A stretch of 64,000 bases of DNA, from assembly GCF_023155095.1 (NCBI RefSeq), contig NZ_JAKNDA010000003.1, positions 354,068-418,067 of the forward strand, written 5' to 3'. The translations under genes were made by a program, and so were the position numbers. Shown piece after piece: positions 27,927 through 35,137 of the stretch. The notes under the pieces are model-generated. The model was not told where the DNA came from. It saw nothing but the letters and a program-made list of their open reading frames with translations, and did not search any database. The stretch comes from Idiomarina aminovorans (GTDB lineage Bacteria; Pseudomonadota; Gammaproteobacteria; Enterobacterales; Alteromonadaceae). Numbering within the stretch: position 1 is the first letter of the stretch; every line of letters begins with the position of its first letter.

Positions 27927-29243
27927 TTACTCAGCACCAAGCTCTTTAAACGCATCGCGCGTAAGGTTTTCATTGCCATCGGCTCCGACCACAATGCTGT
28001 CCTCAATACGCACTCCGCCATACGGACGCAGTTCATCGACTTTATCCCAGTTGATATCAGCACTGTCTTTATGCGCTTCGAGCAACTGATCAACCACATA
28101 CAGGCCTGGCTCAATAGTAAACACCTGACCCACTTCGATGTCCCGCAGCAGACGCAGGAATGGATGGCGTTCACTGCGCTCGTAGCTGTTACCCTTGTCG
28201 TCTTTCAGGAAACCGCCCACATCGTGTACCTGCAAGCCAATAAAGTGACCCAGCCCATGAGGCATAAAGGCACTGGTGTAACCTTTATCATAGATGTTCT
28301 GTGCGTCGCCTTTAATGAAGTCGAAGTCACTTAGAATTTGTGCCACTTTCAAATGCATCGATACATGTAAGTCGTAGTAGTTGGTACCCGGCTTAATTTC
28401 GCTTAATAACTCTTGCTGAGCTTTATCCATTGCCTCAACCAAGTCAGCGTAAAAACCTTCTTCATAAGCGTAAGAACGCGTTATATCAGAGCAGTAACCA
28501 CGGTAGCGGGCACCCGCATCAATCAAGAACGAACGGATTTGCTTGGGCGGAACCGTATCGTAAACATCGTAGTGCAGAATAGCCGAGTGGCTGTTCAGTG
28601 CAACAATGCTGTTATAAGGCACCTGTGGCTCGCGAAAGTCGATAGCGCTCAGATAAGTGTGGTGGATTTCCAGTTCACTTTTACCCGCGTAAAAGGCTTC
28701 TTTTGCAGCAACATGCGCTTTCGCTGCCAATCGATTCGCTTCGCGCAGGTTATCGACTTCCCACTGGGTTTTCACTGAACGGTGAAAATGCAGATGATCA
28801 ATGAGCGCTTGCGGGTTACGTGCTTTAACCTTCCAGTCACTCACCGGCTGTGCAAAGTCCTCACCAATAAAGGCCGACTGCTCTAGCTCGGCGCCTAAGT
28901 CTTCGGTCAACATGCTGAGATCATCAATAATTTTCAAATCTACGTGCTGCTGCCATTCTTCTTCAGGGACGCTGACTGCGGCATGCCAAAAATCACGAGC
29001 CTGAAACAGATAAACCGTAGGCCGTTGGCTGCCCTTACGATAAAAAACAGCACTTTTGGGGCTTTCGGTGACCGGCACCCAATACTTAAATAATGGGTTA
29101 ACCCGGTAGGGTGGCGCGTTATCATCAAGAAAATCGACTCGTGGCTGACCCGAGTAAACCAGCACTGATTCAAACTGATTATCTTCTAACGCTTTATCAA
29201 AGCGGCTACAAACTGTCTTAATGTGTTCGGCATACGCGCTCAT
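27927..29243 (-). CDS. pepQ: Xaa-Pro dipeptidase (prolidase)
   Basis: PepQ cleaves dipeptides with C-terminal proline and uses two metal ions. The 438 residues (E. coli 443) have an N-terminal creatinase-like domain and a pita-bread metallopeptidase domain. Metal ligands are visible in FLIDAGARYRGYCSDITRSY (two Asp), HGLGHFIGLQVHDVGG (His), FTIEPGLYV (Glu) and GVRIEDSIVV (Glu). Homologues from Alteromonas were first described as organophosphorus acid anhydrolases. The gene lies downstream of erpA, with a hairpin and T-run directly before its ATG. Confidence 0.96.
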   Translation of the reverse strand: MSAYAEHIKTVCSRFDKALEDNQFESVLVYSGQPRVDFLDDNAPPYRVNPLFKYWVPVTESPKSAVFYRKGSQRPTVYLFQARDFWHAAVSVPEEEWQQHVDLKIIDDLSMLTEDLGAELEQSAFIGEDFAQPVSDWKVKARNPQALIDHLHFHRSVKTQWEVDNLREANRLAAKAHVAAKEAFYAGKSELEIHHTYLSAIDFREPQVPYNSIVALNSHSAILHYDVYDTVPPKQIRSFLIDAGARYRGYCSDITRSYAYEEGFYADLVEAMDKAQQELLSEIKPGTNYYDLHVSMHLKVAQILSDFDFIKGDAQNIYDKGYTSAFMPHGLGHFIGLQVHDVGGFLKDDKGNSYERSERHPFLRLLRDIEVGQVFTIEPGLYVVDQLLEAHKDSADINWDKVDELRPYGGVRIEDSIVVGADGNENLTRDAFKELGAE

Positions 29244-29272
29244 AAAAAAACCTCACAAAAAATTGTGAGGTT
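29244..29272 (-). terminator. Hairpin plus T-run abutting the pepQ start codon
   Basis: On the minus strand a perfect 10-base stem (29263-29272 with 29249-29258), a four-base loop and a T-run ending at the pepQ ATG form a standard intrinsic terminator for erpA transcripts. The 3' arm also holds GAGG, the only ribosome site for pepQ. The element may therefore both stop erpA read-through and hide the pepQ ribosome site. Confidence 0.65.
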
Positions 29273-29301
29273 ATTCTAGCGGAAAAGCCGAAAACTTTCA
29301 G
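29273..29301 (-). promoter_or_regulatory. Candidate pepQ promoter
   Basis: CTGAAA (29296-29301) and TAGAAT (29273-29278) on the minus strand are separated by 17 bases, with matches of 4 and 5 of 6. A start about seven bases after the -10 would lie inside the 5' arm of the hairpin, so this transcript could not form the full stem. Confidence 0.4.
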
Positions 29302-29327
29302 CCATTCGGACGAATCCAAGCTAACTC

Positions 29328-29678
29328 TTAAATAGAAAAACTGGAACCACAACCACAGGTTGTGGTGGCATTGGGGTTGTCAACAAAAAAGCGGGAGCCC
29401 TGCAGCCCTTCTTCGTAGCTAACGACTCCACCCATCAAATATTGCAGGCTCATAGGATCGACTAACAGAGTGACGCCGTCTTTCTCAATTTCCATGTCAC
29501 CCGGGTTTTTCTTTTCATCAAAGGTAAAACCATACTGGAAGCCAGAACATCCGCCCCCGGTTACGTAGACACGCAACTTTAGGTTTGGATTTTCTTCTTC
29601 AGAAATCAGCTTACCCACTTTGCTTGCCGCTTGTTCAGTGAACTCAATCGGCATTGCCTGCTCTGCTGAACTGCTCAT
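29328..29678 (-). CDS. erpA: Iron-sulfur cluster insertion protein
   Basis: ErpA is an A-type carrier that hands Fe-S clusters to apoproteins, including the isoprenoid enzymes. The 116 residues (E. coli 114) show the three cluster cysteines: one in [15 protein letters not shown] and two in the C-terminal [25 protein letters not shown] near the N-terminus is typical. An IscR type 1 site overlaps the -35 element upstream, matching what is known of erpA in E. coli. A terminator follows before pepQ. Confidence 0.97.
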   Translation of the reverse strand: MSSSAEQAMPIEFTEQAASKVGKLISEEENPNLKLRVYVTGGGCSGFQYGFTFDEKKNPGDMEIEKDGVTLLVDPMSLQYLMGGVVSYEEGLQGSRFFVDNPNATTTCGCGSSFSI

Positions 29679-29709
29679 GATTTCTCTACCCCTGTTAAAC
29701 TCTGTTGAT

Positions 29710-29742
29710 ATTTTCTCTTACCTGAGTATTTTGGTCAAGTAT
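29710..29742 (-). promoter_or_regulatory. erpA promoter with IscR type 1 site
   Basis: The 25 bases at 29718-29742, read on the minus strand, match the IscR type 1 consensus at about 22 positions by eye. The half-sites are ATACTTGACC and ACTCAGGTAA around an A/T centre. The TTGACC inside it (29733-29738) is a -35 element with GAAAAT at 29710-29715 after 17 bases. Binding of [2Fe-2S]-IscR would block polymerase. The site overlaps the end of the upstream gene. Confidence 0.7.
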
Positions 29743-30481
29743 TACCATCACTGCGTACACTCGGCGTCGCATCGCTCCGGTTAATGTCTTTCCAGAAAAA
29801 GGTTCGCTCCAGTGTTCCGTTACCACCTTTAGTTACGCGAACCTTAACTTCCACCCGCTCAGGCACCAACCCTTCAGGCATCAAGAAATCACCTTCATAC
29901 AACGAAAAGTAACGCATTGAAAAACTACGATCGTCCTTACCAAGGTTTGCTAAATCCAGTAAATTGTAACGTTTTTTATCACCAGCGGTGCGTCCCACGA
30001 GCTCCACCGTGACATTACCCTGGACAAAGTTACGCCGTTGCTCAATTTGCAATAATGCCAGAGAAAAATGAAAGTGATTTTCTGAGCGATTCGGCGTAAT
30101 TGTCAGCGAATCAATAATAACGCCGGCCTCTTGCAACTCCGGCGCCATGATTTTCTGATAGAAAGCTAAGTCACGTCGTAACCCATAATTATCATTTTGT
30201 AATACACTCAGTTCATCTTGCAGACTTTGATTGGCTGAACGCTCAATATCCAGTTCAACTTGCAGCACATGCCGTTGATACTCCATTTGCTCCAGCCGTT
30301 GATAAAGCTGGTCAAGCTGCTGTTCCTGCTCAGAAACTTCTTGTTTTAACGCTTTTGCATGCCATACACCAGCTAAATACGCTAAGTACACAACCAGAAC
30401 GACAGCTATGATCATTACGATAAACACCGGGAAGGCTCCCCAGCGCTGTTGCCAATATTTCAGGTTAAAATAGGGCTTCAT
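29735..30481 (-). CDS. Single-pass membrane coiled-coil protein, DUF6776-like
   Basis: The 248-residue protein has a short cytosolic N-terminus, one membrane segment at about residues 16-38 (FPVFIVMIIAVVLVVYLAYL), and a long coiled coil from about 45 to 115 (EQEQQLDQLYQRLEQMEYQ). A beta-rich periplasmic C-terminal domain follows (IIDSLTITPN, NVTVELVGR, SLYEGDFLMPEG). It resembles the family I recall as DUF6776, often found near erpA; function is unknown. The C-terminal tail is rich in Ser, Asp and Asn. The promoter region is shared with the divergent ClC gene. Confidence 0.75.
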   Translation of the reverse strand: MKPYFNLKYWQQRWGAFPVFIVMIIAVVLVVYLAYLAGVWHAKALKQEVSEQEQQLDQLYQRLEQMEYQRHVLQVELDIERSANQSLQDELSVLQNDNYGLRRDLAFYQKIMAPELQEAGVIIDSLTITPNRSENHFHFSLALLQIEQRRNFVQGNVTVELVGRTAGDKKRYNLLDLANLGKDDRSFSMRYFSLYEGDFLMPEGLVPERVEVKVRVTKGGNGTLERTFFWKDINRSDATPSVRSDGNT

Positions 30482-30577
30482 AACTTCCAGCTCATTTCCA
30501 TCAGGCGTTTATGCTGATATGTTATTGATAAATATGCAAGCGTCATCTCACGGTTTTAGGTAAGGATCATTTTTTAC

Positions 30578-32272
30578 ATGGCCTCTAGCTCAGCACTGCG
30601 TCAACAACTGCGAAAACAGCTGGCAACGCCTTCGACCACCATCGCCATTTGTATAATGGGTCTGGCCGGCGGTATTCTGGCAGCTTTAATGATTGCTGGC
30701 TTTCGTTTTGCCATTGAACAAGGCGCTTATCTTGTTGGTAATGACAGTGATTGGCAACAGCCTTTACCAACCACTTACCGATTCTTATTACCCATTGTCG
30801 CTGCGGTGTTCATCTACGGACTGTTCAAATTATCGGGCTCTAAGCAATTGCGAATGGGAATTCCCTATGTCATTCACCGAATGAAACAACATTACGGCAT
30901 ACTTCCCTGGCGCAGTAGTGTTAACCAGTTTTTTGGCGGAATTATTGCGTTGGTTGCAGGTTTCAGTGTTGGTCGCGAAGGTCCTTCCGTTCATTTAGGA
31001 GCGGCCGCAGCGACCTGGCTCGGGTTTCACTTCGACGCTCCGAAAAATGCCATTCGCACCCTTGCAGCCTGTGGTATAGCCGCGGCTATTGCCGCATCTT
31101 TTAATACACCGTTAGCGGCTATGATTCTGGTTATGGAAGTCGTGCTGCGCGAATACAAAGTTCACGTGTTCATTCCGGTTATGCTTTCAGCCGTTGTCGG
31201 CTCCCTAATCACCGAGGAAATTTTTGGGGTGGCGTCAGAGTTAGCCGCATTATCGGCACAGGATATCCCAACCACACAGTTGCCCTGGGTGGTTTTACTA
31301 GGCGTTGTGCTGGGGCTGGTGGGCGTGTTGTTTAAAAAGCTGATGCTGGATGTGATGGAAACGGTCAAAGACATGTCGCTGTTTACCCGCCTGCTATTTG
31401 CCGGGCTCATTACCGCAATGCTGGCAGTTATTATACCCACCAGTCTGGGAACCGGGCTTACCGCCATTGAACAAGTACTCAACCATCAGGGTCAAATGTC
31501 TTTACTAACCACCTTGCTACTTGCCAAACTTTTTGCCTCTGCTATTGCATTAGGCATGGGTATTCCCGGTGGTTTAATTGGTGCAGTATTTGGTATTGGC
31601 GCTATCATCGCCGCCGTATTTGTAGGCGCTGTAAACGGCTTGGGAATTCAACAAGACTTATCCTTTGACAGCTTCATCCTACTGGGAATGGCAGGTATTC
31701 TGGCAGCCTGTATTCATGCACCAATGGCAGCACTGCTGGCCATTGTGGAACTGTCCCGTAGCGTTGAGATTATCATTCCCGCAATGCTGGTTATTGTTCC
31801 GGCTTATCTGATATCCAGCCAGCTGTTAAAGTCTAAATCTGTTTTTATCGCTCAATTAGAACTTCAGGGACTGCCTTATCAACTGGCACCGGTGCATGTC
31901 GCGTTACAGAAAACCGGTGTTGAGAATGTTATGGAAACCGACTTTAAACTGCTGCTTGAGCCAACTCAGAACGAGCTGGTCGACTCGCTTGAGTCAGCAC
32001 AGGCCAAAACGGTTATTGTTATGTCGGTCAATGAAGAGAATCAGGCGCTTTATCGTCTCGTCTCTTACGATATTAATGCCGGCGACAGCCCCAGTCTGAG
32101 CTATACACCTATTAAAGGAATTCGGGTAACATCGACATTAGCTGAAGTACATGATGAAATTGGCCAACAACGACGTGGTGCCGTTTTTATTTATGAATCC
32201 GATGGCGATCAACCTTGCGGTATTGTTACCTGGGAAGTTGTTCGTAAAGCCTTACAGAGAGAACTCGCATGA
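30578..32272 (+). CDS. ClC-family chloride channel/antiporter with divergent filter
   Basis: This integral membrane protein of the ClC family has 564 residues: about 420 of membrane domain and a cytosolic tail of about 140 that looks like a degenerate CBS pair. The gating glutamate is present (Glu134 in VGREGPSVHLG) and GMGIPGGLIGAVFG matches the second filter helix. The usual GSGIP is replaced by RMGIP (residues 92-96). The internal proton glutamate of E. coli ClcA appears replaced by Val188 (VMEVVL), judged by eye. Selectivity or coupling may therefore differ. The stop overlaps hemJ by ATGA. Confidence 0.92.
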   Translation: MASSSALRQQLRKQLATPSTTIAICIMGLAGGILAALMIAGFRFAIEQGAYLVGNDSDWQQPLPTTYRFLLPIVAAVFIYGLFKLSGSKQLRMGIPYVIHRMKQHYGILPWRSSVNQFFGGIIALVAGFSVGREGPSVHLGAAAATWLGFHFDAPKNAIRTLAACGIAAAIAASFNTPLAAMILVMEVVLREYKVHVFIPVMLSAVVGSLITEEIFGVASELAALSAQDIPTTQLPWVVLLGVVLGLVGVLFKKLMLDVMETVKDMSLFTRLLFAGLITAMLAVIIPTSLGTGLTAIEQVLNHQGQMSLLTTLLLAKLFASAIALGMGIPGGLIGAVFGIGAIIAAVFVGAVNGLGIQQDLSFDSFILLGMAGILAACIHAPMAALLAIVELSRSVEIIIPAMLVIVPAYLISSQLLKSKSVFIAQLELQGLPYQLAPVHVALQKTGVENVMETDFKLLLEPTQNELVDSLESAQAKTVIVMSVNEENQALYRLVSYDINAGDSPSLSYTPIKGIRVTSTLAEVHDEIGQQRRGAVFIYESDGDQPCGIVTWEVVRKALQRELA

Positions 32273-32700
32273 CATGGATACTATGGGTTAAAGCCCTTCA
32301 CATCGCTTTTATGGTAGCCTGGTTCGCTGGCATTTTCTATTTACCTCGTTTATTTGTTTATCACGCTATGAATGCAAAACCAGCGGTTGATGAACAGCTC
32401 TGCATCATGGAAAGACGGTTGCTTTACTTTGTCACACCTTTTGCAATTCTCACACTGATTTTCGGTGTCGCTCTGATTTTTGCCTACGGTTCAGCGTGGT
32501 TTGCTGCCAGCGGCTGGATGCACACAAAACTGCTATTAGTGTTTTTGCTTTATATTTACCACGGTTACTGCTTTAAACTGCTAAAGGATTTCAAAACCGG
32601 CAAGAACCGTCGCAGTCATCGCTTTTACCGCGTATTCAACGAACTGCCGGTACTGGCACTGTTCGCAATTATCATTTTAGCTGTGGTTAAGCCTTATTAG
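32269..32700 (+). CDS. hemJ: Protoporphyrinogen IX oxidase, HemJ type
   Basis: HemJ converts protoporphyrinogen IX to protoporphyrin IX in heme synthesis and is a membrane protein. The 143 residues have four membrane helices. They include the conserved His in ALHIAFMVAWFAGIFYLPR, the YHAMN segment, WMHTKLLLVFLLYIYHG, and the C-terminal YRVFNELPVLALF. It overlaps the ClC gene, and the heme gene hemL lies just beyond pyrB. HemJ replaces HemG or HemY in many alpha- and gammaproteobacteria. Confidence 0.92.
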   Translation: MTWILWVKALHIAFMVAWFAGIFYLPRLFVYHAMNAKPAVDEQLCIMERRLLYFVTPFAILTLIFGVALIFAYGSAWFAASGWMHTKLLLVFLLYIYHGYCFKLLKDFKTGKNRRSHRFYRVFNELPVLALFAIIILAVVKPY

Positions 32701-32724
32701 ATTCTCTTGTGCCGCATGATTTGA

Positions 32725-32764
32725 TATAGTGTGCGCCCAGTGACATTCTGCGGCGGAGGCGCAC
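32725..32764 (+). promoter_or_regulatory. pyrB upstream region: -10 element and leader hairpin
   Basis: A -10-like TATAGT at 32725-32730 is followed by complementary arms GTGCGCC (32731-32737) and GGCGCAC (32758-32764). Inside them lies a small CAG/CTG pair. The 3' arm overlaps the GGAGG ribosome site of pyrB. No T-run follows, so it is not a pyrBI-type attenuator. No good -35 is seen. Confidence 0.3.
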
Positions 32765-32770
32765 CTAAAG

Positions 32771-33784
32771 ATGAATTTCACCGGCTCCAACATTCTTTCT
32801 GTTAATCAGTTCGATCGCGACAGCATTGACTATATATTCTCCGTTGCAGATAAGATGCAACCTTATGCTCGTCGTAAAACGCGCACTCGTGTTCTTGATG
32901 GCGCTATCCTTGGTAATTTGTTTTTCGAACCTTCTACCCGCACCCGGGTAAGTTTTGGCACGGCCTTTAACCTGTTAGGTGGCGAAGTCCGTGAAACTAC
33001 GGGTATGGAAAGTTCGGCCATTGCAAAAGGCGAATCGCTTTACGATACGGCACGCGTATTAAGTAGCTACAGCGATGTCATCGCTATGCGCCACCCGAAA
33101 TCCGGCTCTGTTCGAGAGTTTGCTGAAGGCAGCCGGGTACCCGTCATTAATGGCGGTGACGGTGCAAACGAGCACCCCACTCAAGCATTGTTGGACCTGT
33201 ACACCATTGAGAAAGAACTGGCCTATCACCAGCAAAGCATTGATAACATGCACATTTGTATGATTGGTGACTTAAAATACGGACGTACCGTTCACTCGCT
33301 GTCCAACTTGCTCTCAATGTACAAAAACATTCAATTCACACTCATTTCACCGCGTGAACTTTCTATGCCCGATTCGGTATTAGACACGTTAGAAAATGCC
33401 GGTCACCGCGTAATTGTGACCGAAAAAGTTAATGGTATTGTCGATGCTGACATTGTTTATCAGACCCGAATTCAGCAAGAACGCTTTGCCAGCCCGGAAG
33501 ACGCTGATCAATATCGTGGCAAGTTTCGTTTAAACCAGGATATTTACACTAAGCACTACAAACCCAATACCGTGATCATGCACCCTTTGCCACGCGATTC
33601 CCGTGCCGAGGCTAATGAGCTGGATAACGACTTAAACCAAAACCCCAATTTGGCTATTTTCCGTCAGGCCGACAATGGAGTGCTGATTCGTATGGCTTTG
33701 TTTGCATTAACACTCGGAGTTGTTGATCAGGTCGATAAGCACCAATGTGCAGTCAACTGGCACAGCGAAAAAAGCCAACTGTAA
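32771..33784 (+). CDS. pyrB: Aspartate carbamoyltransferase, catalytic chain
   Basis: PyrB condenses carbamoyl phosphate with aspartate, the first committed pyrimidine step. The 337 residues contain the carbamoyl-phosphate loop [15 protein letters not shown], the mobile Lys-loop region [42 protein letters not shown] and [13 protein letters not shown]. It is longer than the 311 of E. coli PyrB, mainly at the C-terminus. No pyrI regulatory gene follows: hemL comes next after 28 bases. Confidence 0.96.
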   Translation: MNFTGSNILSVNQFDRDSIDYIFSVADKMQPYARRKTRTRVLDGAILGNLFFEPSTRTRVSFGTAFNLLGGEVRETTGMESSAIAKGESLYDTARVLSSYSDVIAMRHPKSGSVREFAEGSRVPVINGGDGANEHPTQALLDLYTIEKELAYHQQSIDNMHICMIGDLKYGRTVHSLSNLLSMYKNIQFTLISPRELSMPDSVLDTLENAGHRVIVTEKVNGIVDADIVYQTRIQQERFASPEDADQYRGKFRLNQDIYTKHYKPNTVIMHPLPRDSRAEANELDNDLNQNPNLAIFRQADNGVLIRMALFALTLGVVDQVDKHQCAVNWHSEKSQL

Positions 33785-33812
33785 AGAGCCAATCATAAAA
33801 AGGAGCTACGAC

Positions 33813-35096
33813 ATGAGTCGCTCAGAAGAGTTATACACTCAAGCACAAATTAGTATTCCCGGCGGCGTTAACTCGCCGGTTCGGGCTTTTAACGGCGTTG
33901 GTGGCAGCCCCATCTTCTTCGAGCGTGCAGACGGCGCTTATATGTACGACGCAGACGGTCAGCGTTACATCGACTACGTAGGCTCCTGGGGCCCTATGAT
34001 TCTGGGTCACAACTACCCGGCAGTTTTAGAGGCGACCCTGCAAGCGGCCAGGCGTGGTTTAAGCTTTGGTACGCCTACGGAAGTCGAAATCACCATGGCG
34101 GAAATTATTCGCAAAATTGTACCGTCCATTGAAAAAGTGCGCATGGTGAACTCCGGCACAGAAGCCACTATGACCGCCATTCGCCTCGCCCGGGGTTATA
34201 CCGGTCGCGATAAAATCCTGAAGTTTGAAGGTAACTATCATGGTCACGCCGACTCTTTGCTGGTTAAAGCAGGCTCCGGCGCATTGACACTGGGCGTTCC
34301 CAACTCACCGGGAATTCCTGAAGACTTTGCCAAGCACACTTTAACCGCCACCTATAACGATATTGAGTCGGTTAAACAAATTTTCGCTGAAATGGGCGAT
34401 GAAATAGCCTGCATTATTGTCGAGCCGGTAGCAGGCAATATGAACTGCATTCCGCCGGTTGACGGCTTTCTGGAAGGCTTACGCAGCATTTGCGACGACC
34501 ATGGTTCCGTCTTAATTTTTGACGAAGTTATGACCGGCTTCCGGGTTGCTCCGGGCGGTGCTCAGGAGCGTTACAACGTAAAACCTGACCTGACCACTTT
34601 GGGTAAAGTGATTGGCGGTGGTATGCCGGTGGGTGCTTTTGGCGGTAAAAAAGAAGTGATGGATTACATTGCCCCGGTCGGCCCTGTGTATCAGGCCGGT
34701 ACGCTATCCGGTAACCCGGTTGCCATGTCCGCCGGTTTAGCGGCCTTGCAGCAATTGTCCACTCCCGGCCTCTATGATCAGCTTTATCAACGTGTGGATA
34801 CCCTGCTCAACGGCTTGCAGGAACGTGCCGACCGCGCTGATGTTCCAATGACAACCAACCGCGCGGGTTCTATGTTTGGTTTCTTCTTTACCGAAGAACC
34901 TCAAGTTACTACCTTCGCTCAGGCCACTAAATGCAATATGGAGCACTTTAAAACCTTCTATCACGCCATGTTAAAGCAGGGTGTGTATCTGGCGCCGTCA
35001 GCTTTCGAGGGCGGCTTTATGTCAGCAGCACACAGTGAAGAAGACATTCAGGCAACACTCGATGCAGCGGAAAAAGCTTTCGCTCAGTTAGTGTAG
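33813..35096 (+). CDS. hemL: Glutamate-1-semialdehyde 2,1-aminomutase
   Basis: HemL makes 5-aminolevulinate in the C5 pathway using pyridoxamine/pyridoxal phosphate. The ATG at 33813 follows a strong AAAAGGAG and gives 427 residues (E. coli 426); the frame runs upstream into pyrB without family support. Motifs are [63 protein letters not shown], and the PLP lysine in [18 protein letters not shown]. It pairs functionally with hemJ upstream. Confidence 0.97.
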   Translation: MSRSEELYTQAQISIPGGVNSPVRAFNGVGGSPIFFERADGAYMYDADGQRYIDYVGSWGPMILGHNYPAVLEATLQAARRGLSFGTPTEVEITMAEIIRKIVPSIEKVRMVNSGTEATMTAIRLARGYTGRDKILKFEGNYHGHADSLLVKAGSGALTLGVPNSPGIPEDFAKHTLTATYNDIESVKQIFAEMGDEIACIIVEPVAGNMNCIPPVDGFLEGLRSICDDHGSVLIFDEVMTGFRVAPGGAQERYNVKPDLTTLGKVIGGGMPVGAFGGKKEVMDYIAPVGPVYQAGTLSGNPVAMSAGLAALQQLSTPGLYDQLYQRVDTLLNGLQERADRADVPMTTNRAGSMFGFFFTEEPQVTTFAQATKCNMEHFKTFYHAMLKQGVYLAPSAFEGGFMSAAHSEEDIQATLDAAEKAFAQLV

Positions 35097-35106
35097 CTCT
35101 GCATTA

Positions 35107-35137
35107 TAGCGCCGGGCGTTAGCCAATGGCGCTTTTA
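35107..35137 (+). terminator. Probable terminator after hemL
   Basis: AGCGCC (35108-35113) and GGCGCT (35128-35133) pair, with an inner GGC-GTTA-GCC stem, and are followed by TTT. It lies between the convergent hemL and mrcB genes. The short T-run makes it a moderate candidate. Confidence 0.5.
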
